64,000 bases of DNA from Algoriphagus sp. (GCA_018336015.1 JAGXQZ010000105.1:1-64000); one strand, 5' to 3'; positions 44,307 through 54,495 are shown, numbered from the stretch's first letter. The notes: generated from the sequence alone by a model not told the origin. Made by a program: numbers and translations.

Positions 44307-45083
44307 ATGGCTAGCAAAGGCAACTTCTTTTATTCCAGTGTCATGCCCAAAATTTACGGTATTGGTGCTGCTGTCGTAATTCTTGGTGCGATGTTCAAAA
44401 TTCTAGATTGGCAAGGGGCAAACCTCATGATTGGTGTGGGTTTGACTACAGAAGCAATCATTTTCTTCCTTTCTGCTTTTGAGCCAAGACAAGAAGAAAT
44501 GGATTGGAGTAAAATCTATCCTGAACTTGCTGACGGAGCGCCTGCTAAGAAATCTAAAGGAGGTGATGAGGTCTCTGCAAAACTTGACGAGATGCTTACC
44601 AAGGCTAAAATAGGTCCTGAATTGATCGAAAGCTTGGGTAAAGGAATGCAAAATCTAGCAGTTTCAGCTGAAAAAATGGGTAACCTATCTGATGCTGCTG
44701 TTGCTACTAATGAATACGCCACAAATGTAAAATCTGCTGCCAAAACTCTAGCAGACATGAATGTGTCTTATGGCAAAACTGCTGCTGCTCTTACGGAAAT
44801 GTCTTCCGCTTCAACTGATGCAAAAGCCTATCACACCCAAATCCAAACAGTCACCAAGAATTTATCTGCATTAAACGCAGTTTATGAAATGGAACTTCAG
44901 GATGCCAACAGCCATGTCAAGACCTTGAATAAATTCTACAGCAATATGTCTGCAGCAATGGCAGGCATTACAGAGGCGGGCAAAGAAACAGAGGCCTTCA
45001 AAAATGAACTGGCCAAGTTGAACCAAAATGTAAGCTCTCTAAATAAAATCTATGGCGGAATGCTTTCTGCCATGAAAGGTTAA
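44307..45083 (+). CDS. gldL: gliding motility/T9SS motor protein GldL
   Basis: GldL is the cytoplasmic-membrane stator of the proton-driven T9SS motor. The 258-residue protein has two N-terminal helices: IYGIGAAVVILGAMFKIL and LMIGVGLTTEAIIFFLSAFEP. Charged membrane residues known to matter in Flavobacterium GldL are present by motif: Tyr17 and Lys31 in helix 1, Glu49 in helix 2 and Glu59 at its end. The C-terminal two thirds is a cytoplasmic Ala/Ser/Thr-rich coiled coil. gldM follows 38 bases downstream. Confidence 0.96.
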   Translation: MASKGNFFYSSVMPKIYGIGAAVVILGAMFKILDWQGANLMIGVGLTTEAIIFFLSAFEPRQEEMDWSKIYPELADGAPAKKSKGGDEVSAKLDEMLTKAKIGPELIESLGKGMQNLAVSAEKMGNLSDAAVATNEYATNVKSAAKTLADMNVSYGKTAAALTEMSSASTDAKAYHTQIQTVTKNLSALNAVYEMELQDANSHVKTLNKFYSNMSAAMAGITEAGKETEAFKNELAKLNQNVSSLNKIYGGMLSAMKG

Positions 45084-45121
45084 TCGGATCTCTCACATCT
45101 AAGTTGATATAATAAGAAAAG

Positions 45122-46723
45122 ATGGCAGGAGCTAAAGAGTCACCTAGACAACGGATGATCGGAATGATGTACCTTGTATTGACAGCATTGCTGGCTTTGC
45201 AGGTAAGTAATCAGATCCTTCAAAAGTTCGTTCTTCTTAATGATGGGATGGAACGGACATCGAAAAATTATATTCTGAAGAATGAATCCACAGTTGGATC
45301 AATAGAATATACAGTACAGCAGCAAGGGAATAACGAGAAAGATGTTCCAAAAGTAGCAGCTGCAAAAAAAGTAAGAGAAGCCACTAAGGAAATATATGAT
45401 TACCTTGAAGCATTGAAGCAGGAGTTGATAACCCAGTCAAATGCTAAAAATGAAGAGGGTAATTTCGTCAATGCTTCCCTAAAAAACACTGAAGTACCCG
45501 GTAATATGTTTGCCAATAATGGCAAAGGGGAAGAATTGAAGCAAAAACTCAATGAATATCCTCAAACAATCCAAGGCATTCTTTCAGGTTTGGGTATTAC
45601 TGATCTCACATTTAGACCTATTGCAAGAGATGCTTCTGAAATAGAGCTTTTTGCAAACGATAGAGAGGCAAAAAACAAAAGCTTTGTTGCTTTGAACTTT
45701 GTTAAATCTCCAGTGGGTGCGGTTATCGCGTTGATTTCTCAATTTCAAAATGAAGTTTTGAACATTGAAAGTGAGTCATTAACCACAATTGCAAATACGA
45801 TCGGCTCGTTTTATTTCAAAGCGGATATTACTGAGGCTAAAATTTCTGCGGTTTCTAACGTTGTAGCTGCAGGTACCAAATTTGAAGGTACTATGTTTAT
45901 AGCATCCTCATCCTCTTCGGCTATTCCTACTATGTCCATTGATGGCCGTTCTGTTCCAGTAGATGAGAAAGGTTTCGGTAAAATCGAATTTACTGCTACT
46001 CCAGCAGGACAGTATGACGACAAAGGACTCGCCAAGAAGGTACTTAAAGGTCAGATCGTAACGAATGTTGGGGGAGAAGACAAAGTTCTACCCGTTGAAT
46101 ACGAATATTTTGTTGCTCAACCAGTAATTAAAGTTTCTTCTGAAGTTGTGCAGCAGTTATATGCTGATTGTGCTAACGAGCTTTTGATCGAAGTACCTGC
46201 TTTAGGAAATACGTATTCTCCTGAATTTAATGTGGCAAATGGTCAGCCTATCAAAGGAAGCAGACCAGGTCAAGTTACCATCATCCCTGGAGCCTCAGGT
46301 AAAGTTACCATCGGGGTGAACAGTGGAGGTAATAAAATCGGTGATGTCGTATTTGATATCAAACCGGTACCTGCACCAACCATTCGTGCTGTAGGCTCAA
46401 ATGGTGCCGAGCTGGATATGAGCCAGGCACAGGCTATCAATGTATTGAGTGGAATGAAGATTGTAGCCAAAGCAGAGCCAACATTTGCCAGGACTATGGC
46501 AAAGGATGCGAACTTTGAAGTGACTGGAGGCGAACTGATCTTGCTGAGAAGTGAAGTGCCAAGAGCTACAGTACCAATTGGTTCAGGTATGCGTTCTCTT
46601 TTAGAAAGTGCAAAACCTGGTGACGACATCGTAGTAAGAGTTACTCAAGTTACTCGGACTAACTTTAGAGGAAATAAAATTAATTCTGAGCAAAGAGAGA
46701 TTCTTCGAATTGCTATTAAGTAA
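45122..46723 (+). CDS. gldM: gliding motility/T9SS motor protein GldM
   Basis: GldM spans the periplasm as a dimeric shaft that passes motor rotation from GldL to the GldKN ring. The 533-residue protein begins AGAKESPRQRMIGMMYLVLTALLAL (cited in parts): Arg9 and the single membrane helix are the conserved GldL-interacting segment. Four periplasmic domains follow, the first helical (to about residue 220) and the rest beta-rich, the last from about 440 with ELILLRSEVPRATVP. Length and order match GldM/PorM. Confidence 0.96.
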   Translation: MAGAKESPRQRMIGMMYLVLTALLALQVSNQILQKFVLLNDGMERTSKNYILKNESTVGSIEYTVQQQGNNEKDVPKVAAAKKVREATKEIYDYLEALKQELITQSNAKNEEGNFVNASLKNTEVPGNMFANNGKGEELKQKLNEYPQTIQGILSGLGITDLTFRPIARDASEIELFANDREAKNKSFVALNFVKSPVGAVIALISQFQNEVLNIESESLTTIANTIGSFYFKADITEAKISAVSNVVAAGTKFEGTMFIASSSSSAIPTMSIDGRSVPVDEKGFGKIEFTATPAGQYDDKGLAKKVLKGQIVTNVGGEDKVLPVEYEYFVAQPVIKVSSEVVQQLYADCANELLIEVPALGNTYSPEFNVANGQPIKGSRPGQVTIIPGASGKVTIGVNSGGNKIGDVVFDIKPVPAPTIRAVGSNGAELDMSQAQAINVLSGMKIVAKAEPTFARTMAKDANFEVTGGELILLRSEVPRATVPIGSGMRSLLESAKPGDDIVVRVTQVTRTNFRGNKINSEQREILRIAIK

Positions 46724-46747
46724 AAAGAGGTCTTAAACTACCTAGAT

Positions 46748-47554
46748 ATGAAAAGATTTGTCCAATACGTCTATTTGATTATTCTTGCAGCATTTAGCTT
46801 AAATGCTCAGGCTCAAGTGGCAACTTCTGTAAATCCTTCTGGATTTGGAGATAGACAATTCGCTATGGATACAGTTTATTCAAATAAGCGTATTCGTGAG
46901 GATGACAAGATGTATCAAATCTCTGTTTGGAGAAGGATAGATCTTAGAGAAAAATACAATCTTTCTCTTTATGGTTCAGGGGATAATAAATCCAATGGAA
47001 TCGTAAATCATATCTACAAAGCAGTGGTTGATGAAAATGCTCTTGAAGTTTTCGCAGATGAAGATTTTACAAAGCCTCTTTCTATATCTGAGTTTCAGGA
47101 AAATTTCTGGTTGTCAGCAAATGGAGACTCCATTTTCGTAAAGCAACTTTACTACCTAGATTTCAAGGAGGATTTTGTATTTGATCGTCACCATTCTGAC
47201 TTGGTTTTCGACATTAAATTCATTGAATTGGTTATGCCTTCAGTGACTAATGCTAATGCTGGACAAAAAACAGTTGCCTATATCAGGTATAAAGACTTTG
47301 TGAATTACTTTAAAAATCATCCTGAAGCTAGATGGATCAATTTTCAAAATATTTCAAAGAGCTTAACATACGATGAGGCATTTGAATCCAGATTGTTCAG
47401 ATCCGTGGTTAGGAGGTTTACTAATCCAGATGAGGCGCTCATAGCTGATATGGTTAAAGCAGATAACGCTAATCCAGCGATGCAAGCATACATTGATGCT
47501 CTAGCTTTTGAATACAAATTATTAGAATTCGAAAACTCCCTTTGGGAGTGGTAA
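46748..47554 (+). CDS. gldN: gliding motility/T9SS ring protein GldN
   Basis: GldN (PorN) forms the periplasmic ring with the lipoprotein GldK. The 268-residue protein has a signal peptide (cleavage near LNAQAQ) and family stretches KRIREDDKMYQISVWRRIDLREKYN and FFVKQLYYLDFKEDF-like segments (residues about 125-140), ending in EYKLLEFENSLWEW. It is the last gene of the operon; a terminator follows within 10 bases. Confidence 0.95.
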   Translation: MKRFVQYVYLIILAAFSLNAQAQVATSVNPSGFGDRQFAMDTVYSNKRIREDDKMYQISVWRRIDLREKYNLSLYGSGDNKSNGIVNHIYKAVVDENALEVFADEDFTKPLSISEFQENFWLSANGDSIFVKQLYYLDFKEDFVFDRHHSDLVFDIKFIELVMPSVTNANAGQKTVAYIRYKDFVNYFKNHPEARWINFQNISKSLTYDEAFESRLFRSVVRRFTNPDEALIADMVKADNANPAMQAYIDALAFEYKLLEFENSLWEW

Positions 47555-47559
47555 ATATA

Positions 47560-47587
47560 AAAGGGGCTTAGGCCCCTTTATTTTTTT
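47560..47587 (+). terminator. rho-independent terminator after gldN
   Basis: The 8-bp arms AAAGGGGC and GCCCCTTT enclose a TTAG loop and are followed by a run of seven T. It overlaps the end of the convergent uvrC gene and may act weakly in the other direction. Confidence 0.85.
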
Positions 47588-49373
47588 CTATCCATTCTGT
47601 CAAAATCTTAGCTTTAAAGGCGCCGAGTAATTGTACTATCTCTTCCTCTGAGGCATTTTGAATTTTTTTAACGGATTTAAAGTGCTTGAGCAATTTCTCA
47701 AGTGTGCTTTCCCCGATCCCGGGTATTTCGATCAATTGGCTCTTAAATGCATTTTTACTCCTTACATTTCTGTGAAAAGTTATGGCAAATCGGTGTGCTT
47801 CGTCTCGAATGCGCTGAAGTAATTTTAAGCTTTCAGATTTTTTGTCAATATGAATCGGGTAGGAATCTACAGGGAAATAGATTTCTTCCAATCTTTTGGC
47901 TATCCCGATAATTGGCATTTTGCCATAAATTCCCAACTCTTGAAGAGCTTCTACTGCTGAGGATAGTTGGCCTTTTCCTCCATCTATCACCACCAACTTT
48001 GGCAAGGGTTTTCCTTCCTCAATAAGCCTTTTGTACCGTCTCCCTACGATTTCCTTCATGCTGGCAAAGTCATTTGGACCTTCTACCGTTTTGATATGAA
48101 AATGCCGATATTCTTTCACCGCAGGTTTACCACTTAAAAAGCAAACCATACTGGCAACAGGATTGGTACCTTGAATATTTGAGTTATCAAAACATTCGAT
48201 ATGATCGGGAACTTCCTGAAGGCTTAAATCTTGCTGAAGCTGTTTGATCACTCTGTCCTTTTTGTCCTGATTTAAACCAATGAGTAAAGCCTTTTCCTTT
48301 TTGTAATAAAGTGCATTTTTTAGCGATAGGTCAAGAAGTTTCTTTTTATCTCCAATCTTTGGTAGAGTCAAATTCAATCCTTCAATCGGGTTTTCCAACT
48401 CAATGTTGACTAGGACTTCTTCTGCATCGCTTTGGAATTGATCTTGGAGTCTGACAAGTGCTGTAATCAACATTTCCTCCTCTGTTTCATCCAAGCGCTT
48501 TTTCAGCTCTACATTTTTGGAAGTGATCATGGCCCCGTTTTTCACTCGCATGTAGTTGACATAGGCAGTTTTCTCATCTGATACAAGTGTGCAGACATCA
48601 AGATTAGCAATGCTCGGATTGGTGATCAGCGATTTGGCTTGGTATTTTTCCAAAAGATCAAGTTTATCTTTCATCCGTTGGGCTTTTTCGAACTCCAAGT
48701 TTTCGGCAAAGGCCTGCATTTCCTGTTTGAAATAAGTTTTTGCTATACCCAGATTGCCTTTGAGGATGTGCTTAGCGTGTTCAAGATCTTTTAAATAGGC
48801 AGATTCCATTTGATTTCCCACACATGGACCTTGGCAATTTCCGATGTGGTATTCCAGGCAGACTTTGTACTTCCCTTCATTGATTTTAAGATAGGATAAG
48901 TCAAGATTGCAGGTTCGAATGGTGAATAACTCCCGGATAAGGTCAAGTACGTTATTCATCGCTTTGACGCTTGCAAAAGGTCCAAAGTAGGTTCCCCGCT
49001 TTGGGATCAGTTTTCTTGTGGGAAAAATTCTGGGAAAATTCTCTTTGGTAATCAGAAGGTAAGGGTAAGTCTTATCATCCCTCAAAAGGATATTGTACCT
49101 AGGTTGGATCTTTTTGATCAAATTATTTTCCAACAAAAGTGCATCCAATTCCGAATCTACCAGTGTAATTTCAATTCTTCGGATTTCTTTGACCATCCGC
49201 TTAGTCTTGAGATTTACTCCGGTATTTTTGTTGAAATAACTGCTGACACGCTTTTTAAGACTCTTGGCCTTACCTACATAGATGAGTTCATTTTCTTCGT
49301 TGAAATATTTGTAGACTCCTGGATGGTCAGGCAGAGTCAAGTGATCTTCTGGAAGAAATGAGGAGGATTGCAT
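47568..49373 (-). CDS. uvrC: excinuclease ABC subunit C
   Basis: UvrC makes both incisions around a UvrB-marked DNA lesion. The 601-residue protein has an N-terminal GIY-YIG nuclease (GVYKYFNEENELIYVGKAKSLKKR split around residues 19-42), a Cys-rich region, a UVR motif (FEKAQRMKDKLDLLEK), an RNase-H-like nuclease (IECFDNSNIQGTNPVASMV) and C-terminal helix-hairpin-helix (IPGIGESTLEKLLKHF). Full length and intact. It is convergent with gldN. Confidence 0.97.
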   Translation of the reverse strand: MQSSSFLPEDHLTLPDHPGVYKYFNEENELIYVGKAKSLKKRVSSYFNKNTGVNLKTKRMVKEIRRIEITLVDSELDALLLENNLIKKIQPRYNILLRDDKTYPYLLITKENFPRIFPTRKLIPKRGTYFGPFASVKAMNNVLDLIRELFTIRTCNLDLSYLKINEGKYKVCLEYHIGNCQGPCVGNQMESAYLKDLEHAKHILKGNLGIAKTYFKQEMQAFAENLEFEKAQRMKDKLDLLEKYQAKSLITNPSIANLDVCTLVSDEKTAYVNYMRVKNGAMITSKNVELKKRLDETEEEMLITALVRLQDQFQSDAEEVLVNIELENPIEGLNLTLPKIGDKKKLLDLSLKNALYYKKEKALLIGLNQDKKDRVIKQLQQDLSLQEVPDHIECFDNSNIQGTNPVASMVCFLSGKPAVKEYRHFHIKTVEGPNDFASMKEIVGRRYKRLIEEGKPLPKLVVIDGGKGQLSSAVEALQELGIYGKMPIIGIAKRLEEIYFPVDSYPIHIDKKSESLKLLQRIRDEAHRFAITFHRNVRSKNAFKSQLIEIPGIGESTLEKLLKHFKSVKKIQNASEEEIVQLLGAFKAKILTEWIEKNKGA

Positions 49374-49384
49374 GAGGTGAAATT

Positions 49385-49412
49385 AAAAAAACAGCCCCAG
49401 ATTAGGGCTGTT
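49385..49412 (-). terminator. rho-independent terminator after the penicillin-binding protein gene
   Basis: On the minus strand the arms AACAGCCC and GGGCTGTT enclose a 7-base loop and are followed by a T-run. It separates the sprE-like/PBP pair from uvrC. Confidence 0.88.
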
Positions 49413-49442
49413 TTCATTCTTGGGATTATAATCGATTGATCA

Positions 49443-51746
49443 TTAAAAGTCATTCTTTTTTGCGTCGTAATCAAAATCTGCAAACCGTTGACTTTCCTGT
49501 TCGTATTTGTCGCAATTGATCTCGATACTTAGTGGTCTTTCCGGTCTTGGAAATGGCCCTTTGGTATAACCTAGAGTTGGGTCTGCATAGACTTTTGCCA
49601 TGTATTTGACCCAAATTGGTCTTGCTGTTCTTGATCCTTGCCCGGCTGTCCAGCTACGGAAGTGGATCGCACGGTCATCGCCACCGACCCAAGTGCCAGA
49701 TACGAGATCTTTGCTGATTCCCATGTACCAGCCATCGGAAGCATTCTGAGTAGTTCCGGTTTTTCCTCCCAATTCATTTCCTTCTCTTAGTGTCCAGGGT
49801 ACGCCTTGACTGGTGCCATCTTCTTCTTCGAAACCACCTCGGAGCATGTAAGTCATCAGGTAGGCATGCTCTTCACTCATCGCCGGTTTTTTTCTTGGTG
49901 TGAACTGCTGGATTACGTTCCCATTTTTGTCTTCAATTCGGTCGATGTAATAAGGCGTGGTGTGTTCTCCTTTGTTGACGAAGGTTCCGAATGCTCCCAC
50001 CATTTCAAAAATTGAAACGTCATTTACCCCAAGTGCCAAAGAAGGAACCTCTTCCAAATCGCTTGTAATTCCTAGCCTTCGTGCAGTCTCAATGACAATT
50101 TTCGGGCTTAATTTTTTCATCATATAAGCCGTTACAGAGTTTACAGACTGAGCCATGGCTTTTCTGATGGTCATTTTTTCATATGAAAATTTTCCATCAG
50201 CATTGGATGGACTCCATGCAGGTTGGCCTGGGATATAGACCTCTACAGGCTGATCGATAACCGAATAGCAAGGGCTGTAGCCGTTTTCTATTGCAGCAGC
50301 ATAGACAAAAGGTTTGAATGTAGAGCCAGGTTGTCTTTTTCCTTGCTTCACATGGTCAAATTTGAAATACTTGTGGTCCATTCCACCTACCCAAGCTTTG
50401 ATATGGCCTGTGTGAGGATCCATGCTCATAAATCCTGCTTGAAGGAATTTTTTGTAATAACGCAGCGAATCCATGGTACTCATGAGTGTGTCTCTCTCTC
50501 CTTCCCAAGAAAAAATCCTCATTTTCTTCTTCTCGTTGAGCTTCATGTCAATGGAGTCAGTATTCTCTCCGTATCGCTGTTTGAGGAGTCGATATGCTTC
50601 TGTACGCTTTACAGTGGTTTCAATGAAGTTGGGTATGACTTGCCAGTTTTCATCTATCCATGGATCACGGTTACCCATTTCTTTATAAAATGCCTTTTGA
50701 AGATCAGCCATGTGCTCTCTCATGGCTTCCTCGGCATATCGCTGCATTCGGCTGTCTATGGTCACATAGATTTTCAATCCATCTCCAAAAAGGTCATAAG
50801 CAGAACCGTCGGATTTGAGTGTTTCTTTGGTCCATTTGATCAGGTCTGCTTTCACGATTTCTCTGAAGTAGGTCGCCAAACCTTGGTTTTGATTTTGGAC
50901 CCGGTAATCAAGTTCGATTGGCAACTTGGATAGGGAGTCAAATTCTTCTTCCGTCAGCTTGTCGTTTTTGACCATTTGGTAAAGGACGGTGTTTCGTCTT
51001 CTTAGCGAATTTTCCGGATTGAACACAGGGCTGTAGTAAGTTGGAGCTTTAAATAATCCAACCAACACTGCTGCTTCCTGTATGTTCAAGGTATCAGGTG
51101 TTTTATTGAAAAATGTTCTTGCCGCCGTTTTGATTCCGTAGGCATTCGAGCCAAATTCTGAGGTATTGAGGTAAAGTGTCAGGATCTCATTTTTAGTGTA
51201 GGCTTTTTCCAATTGGGTTGCTACGATCCACTCTTTGGTCTTGATGATCAGCATGCGCAATCCTGGCACGGAACTTAGGATTCCCTGACTTGCATCAGTT
51301 CGGGTTTTGAACAAGTTCTTTGCAGTTTGCTGGCTCAATGTAGATCCACCGCCGGCATCTTGACCCAGGAGAATAGATTTGACGAAAACTCGGATCATAG
51401 CCTGCAAGTCAATGCCCGAATGATCTTCAAAACGCTCGTCTTCAGTAGAGATCAAGGCATTCACCAAATTCGGAGAAAGCTCTTCGTAAGTAACAGGGCT
51501 CCTGTTTTCACGTGCATAAGTTCCCAAAAGCAATCCATCTGCAGAATAGAGCTCTGAAGCAAGTTCGCTGTCTGGATTTTCTAATGCTTTGAAGTCAGGA
51601 AGGGATCCAAACAGCCCCAAGAAATTGATGCTTACCATCCAGACAAAAAGAATAAATAGGACTAAGCCTCCTAAAAAGGCGATCCAGAGGTATTTGATAG
51701 TTTTACCGGCCCAGGAAGTAATGGTGGGTTTGGCAGCTTTAGACAT
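49443..51746 (-). CDS. class A penicillin-binding protein (PBP1a-type)
   Basis: This bifunctional enzyme polymerises and cross-links peptidoglycan. The 767-residue protein has one N-terminal membrane helix (about 18-40), a glycosyltransferase 51 domain with the catalytic Glu in STEDERFEDHSGID and GGGSTLSQQTAKNLF, and a transpeptidase domain with GSTFKPFVYAAA (SxxK, about residue 477), the SVN triad motif and GGKTGTTQNASDGWY. It sits 3 bases after the porW/sprE stop, so the two are co-transcribed. Confidence 0.95.
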   Translation of the reverse strand: MSKAAKPTITSWAGKTIKYLWIAFLGGLVLFILFVWMVSINFLGLFGSLPDFKALENPDSELASELYSADGLLLGTYARENRSPVTYEELSPNLVNALISTEDERFEDHSGIDLQAMIRVFVKSILLGQDAGGGSTLSQQTAKNLFKTRTDASQGILSSVPGLRMLIIKTKEWIVATQLEKAYTKNEILTLYLNTSEFGSNAYGIKTAARTFFNKTPDTLNIQEAAVLVGLFKAPTYYSPVFNPENSLRRRNTVLYQMVKNDKLTEEEFDSLSKLPIELDYRVQNQNQGLATYFREIVKADLIKWTKETLKSDGSAYDLFGDGLKIYVTIDSRMQRYAEEAMREHMADLQKAFYKEMGNRDPWIDENWQVIPNFIETTVKRTEAYRLLKQRYGENTDSIDMKLNEKKKMRIFSWEGERDTLMSTMDSLRYYKKFLQAGFMSMDPHTGHIKAWVGGMDHKYFKFDHVKQGKRQPGSTFKPFVYAAAIENGYSPCYSVIDQPVEVYIPGQPAWSPSNADGKFSYEKMTIRKAMAQSVNSVTAYMMKKLSPKIVIETARRLGITSDLEEVPSLALGVNDVSIFEMVGAFGTFVNKGEHTTPYYIDRIEDKNGNVIQQFTPRKKPAMSEEHAYLMTYMLRGGFEEEDGTSQGVPWTLREGNELGGKTGTTQNASDGWYMGISKDLVSGTWVGGDDRAIHFRSWTAGQGSRTARPIWVKYMAKVYADPTLGYTKGPFPRPERPLSIEINCDKYEQESQRFADFDYDAKKNDF

Positions 51747-51749
51747 AAG

Positions 51750-54374
51750 TTACAGATAAAGGGACCTGAAGAAAAGGAGATATTCTTCCAGATTTTTGGT
51801 TTTGTTCAGCGTTTGAAAATTCTCTATCGAGATGAAGAATGCCTTTGATTTAGCCTGTTGAGACAATCCTGTCGATTTAAACTCCTCAGAAAATTTCTTA
51901 TAGTACTCAAGCGCTCTTTCCGAATTGCTGAAAGGGCTAATGATGTAAATGGAATTTTCCTGGTTCATGTTCATGTTTCCGGTGCGTAGTCTTGCATTGC
52001 TGAAAGCTTGCGCATGGAAATTCTCCAGATCTCCTAGCAAATTCTTGGCCGCTTCTACTTCTGAGGGAGTCAAAGCAATGACAAAAATATGGGTTTGCGA
52101 CTCATTGACTTTATAAGGAGAATCGGCAGGCACTTCTGTTTTTTTCACATCAGCTATCGGTGCTGTCTCAAGCTGACTAGAGTCAGGCTGAGTGAATTTT
52201 TCTTCCTTCAAGGCCGCTAGCTCTTCCTGACTAAGTAGGGGTTGAAGCATTTTTTTTGCCAAATCTGTGAGCTCTAATTCTTTTGAGTTTTGAATAAACT
52301 CCTCCAATTTGGTTCGGAAGGCTATTCTGCTATCTAGTTTCCCGGTGACCATTGCATCGAGGAGGAGTAGCTTCTCTGTATTTCTGGTCAGTGGAAATTC
52401 GGCCAGCGTTGATCGGATTATTCCCTTGGCCGCTTCAAAATCCCCGCGGTAATAGGCATCATAGGCTTGTTCGTATCTTTTTGAAGATTCGAGGTAGGCC
52501 AAATTACCTGAAGCAGCATCGGGATTATTCACAGAATAGGTATACGGCGAGCTTGGGAATTCTCTGTTTAGCCTGTTTGCATAGAAGTCAGCATTACCGT
52601 TCAATTCCTTCTGACCCAAGTAAAGCATGTAGTAGGCTTCAGGCTTTTTGCTTGTGTTTGGATAGTTACGAATGAGCGTCTCCAGGTTGTCGATGCTCAT
52701 TTTGGTTTCTTTCAGGTCAAAGTACAACAGCTTACCCAATTCAAAATAGGACTCTTCCATTTCTGAATTGGCAACCTGAAGCTGTTCAGGGGTGTTTGGG
52801 ATCGCATTTAGCAAGCTTTCCACCGAAGGTAAACCTGCAAGGGCTGCATCTTCTTTTTGCGAAGCCGAATCCATTTTGGAAGCTTGGGGGCTTGTCTGAC
52901 CTGAAGTCTGAAACAGTGCTGATCTCCTTCTCCAATTGTCCTGAAGCGGTCGATTGCCCCACGTGCGGCTAAATTCAATGGTGCCCTGCTGCATGGCGGC
53001 TGAGTTGTCAAAGTAAAAGCTTGAACCGCTTGTTTTTCCGCTAAATGCCAAGAGGTTATCAAAAATGCTGGTGTTTTTGGGTTGATTTTTTAGTGCTGCT
53101 TCCTTGATTAAGCGCTCCTCTTCTGAGGCTAAAAATGCCTCCGCACGCTTTCGCTGCTCTTCTTCACCCAATGCTGCGAGGAAAATTAAACTGTCATTTT
53201 TTTGCAATCGCTCAACGTGGAATACAAACTGATCCAAGGTCGCCTTTTGATCGTTGATCTTTGCAGCGATAGGATCTCCTTCTTTGATAAACGTCAGCGC
53301 ACTGTCTAGGTAATATTTGGTAGCCCGGTAGTCCTTGAATTCGCTGAGATTGAGATCCGCCAGTTTTTGGTAGATGTACCCTTTGAGGCGAGGATTACTG
53401 CCGGGCTCCTTGGCGGCTTGATGTAGGAGTTTCAATGTGAGTGGAATGTCTCCCTGTTTTTCTTCAAAAAGTGCCTGTTCATATACCACCACATCTTTCA
53501 GATCTTTGTTTTTGGGATCCTTGTAGAGATCCTCATAGTAGTTTCTGACTTTCCTCAGATCCTTGGAGGCATTGAGTTCTGCGACTTGCTGTGCGTACAG
53601 GGTGGCATAAAAGCTTCTTTCATAAGGGGGATTGCCCTCCAATGATCTTTTATAGTAATCATAGGCAAGTGCATCCAAGCCTTCCCGTTGATAGCGTTGG
53701 GCAAGTATAAAATGGATTCGGGAAAGTTCCTTTTTGTCTTTAGCATAAGTAGTGGCGCGGTCTAATGCTCCAATCACACCACTTTGATCCGCTCTGCTCT
53801 CGTAGTAGTAGGCAAGTGTCTTAAACAACTCGTAGCGATTTTCTTCGCTGATTTCTGTTTCTTTGGAAAGGTAGTCAATGGTAAAGTTGGCGTCTTCGTA
53901 CGTTTTCTGATCGATGTAGAGTCGCAGCAGGCTGATGAGTGCCTGATGCCTCAAGTCCTTGTCTTTGCTTTGACTGTTGACGTATCTGAAGGCATTTTTT
54001 GAGTCATCTACATGGGCTTGTAGGTAATCGATTTTTCCGATCAGAAAATAACTGTCATCGACCCATTTGGAGATTCGGTGCCAATCAATGGCTTTAGAGG
54101 AAAGTTCTCTTGCCGAATCCAGCATCGCCTTATTTTGTTGAATCGTGGCGGAGTCGATGGGAATAAACACCGGCAAGACCTGGGTGTAGTCCTCTTTGTA
54201 ATTGTTCTCAACCTGGTTTTGAACCTCCCTGATCTTAACATCGGCCAGGTAATAGGCATTAAAATGAGCCGTTAGGTTATGAAAAGCCCTGTTGGTAAAG
54301 GTGTTGCGCTCGGAGGAGCATGCCCCCAAAAAAATGAGGAATCCTATTCCAAAAAGGATTGCATTTTTTCTCAT
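51750..54374 (-). CDS. porW: type IX secretion lipoprotein PorW/SprE
   Basis: PorW/SprE is a large TPR lipoprotein needed for type IX secretion and gliding; in Porphyromonas it is thought to link the PorKN ring to the translocon. The 874-residue protein has a lipobox (FLGACSS, Cys19), then the family's conserved start RAFHNLTAHFNAYYLADVKI. Many TPR helices follow over residues 90-400 (ALISLLRLYIDQKTYEDA, FILAQRYQREGLDALAYDYY), a Ser/Gln-rich linker near 450-530, and more TPRs. It is only 4 kb from the gldKLMN operon, separated by uvrC and the penicillin-binding protein. Confidence 0.88.
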   Translation of the reverse strand: MRKNAILFGIGFLIFLGACSSERNTFTNRAFHNLTAHFNAYYLADVKIREVQNQVENNYKEDYTQVLPVFIPIDSATIQQNKAMLDSARELSSKAIDWHRISKWVDDSYFLIGKIDYLQAHVDDSKNAFRYVNSQSKDKDLRHQALISLLRLYIDQKTYEDANFTIDYLSKETEISEENRYELFKTLAYYYESRADQSGVIGALDRATTYAKDKKELSRIHFILAQRYQREGLDALAYDYYKRSLEGNPPYERSFYATLYAQQVAELNASKDLRKVRNYYEDLYKDPKNKDLKDVVVYEQALFEEKQGDIPLTLKLLHQAAKEPGSNPRLKGYIYQKLADLNLSEFKDYRATKYYLDSALTFIKEGDPIAAKINDQKATLDQFVFHVERLQKNDSLIFLAALGEEEQRKRAEAFLASEEERLIKEAALKNQPKNTSIFDNLLAFSGKTSGSSFYFDNSAAMQQGTIEFSRTWGNRPLQDNWRRRSALFQTSGQTSPQASKMDSASQKEDAALAGLPSVESLLNAIPNTPEQLQVANSEMEESYFELGKLLYFDLKETKMSIDNLETLIRNYPNTSKKPEAYYMLYLGQKELNGNADFYANRLNREFPSSPYTYSVNNPDAASGNLAYLESSKRYEQAYDAYYRGDFEAAKGIIRSTLAEFPLTRNTEKLLLLDAMVTGKLDSRIAFRTKLEEFIQNSKELELTDLAKKMLQPLLSQEELAALKEEKFTQPDSSQLETAPIADVKKTEVPADSPYKVNESQTHIFVIALTPSEVEAAKNLLGDLENFHAQAFSNARLRTGNMNMNQENSIYIISPFSNSERALEYYKKFSEEFKSTGLSQQAKSKAFFISIENFQTLNKTKNLEEYLLFFRSLYL

Positions 54375-54495
54375 TTCTGATGTTTACAGATTAAGGTACC
54401 AAAATAGGGCTTTTAGTGTACTTACCGAACGAATTACCGAAGGGATTATTTGAAGACTGACAAAGATCGAAGATTCGATCAGCTTATATTTGAGA

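Noticed and set aside
50223..50933. 236-codon open frame on the plus strand inside the penicillin-binding protein gene
   Set aside because: It lies wholly antisense to a well-supported gene with intact motifs and has no recognisable domain or start context.
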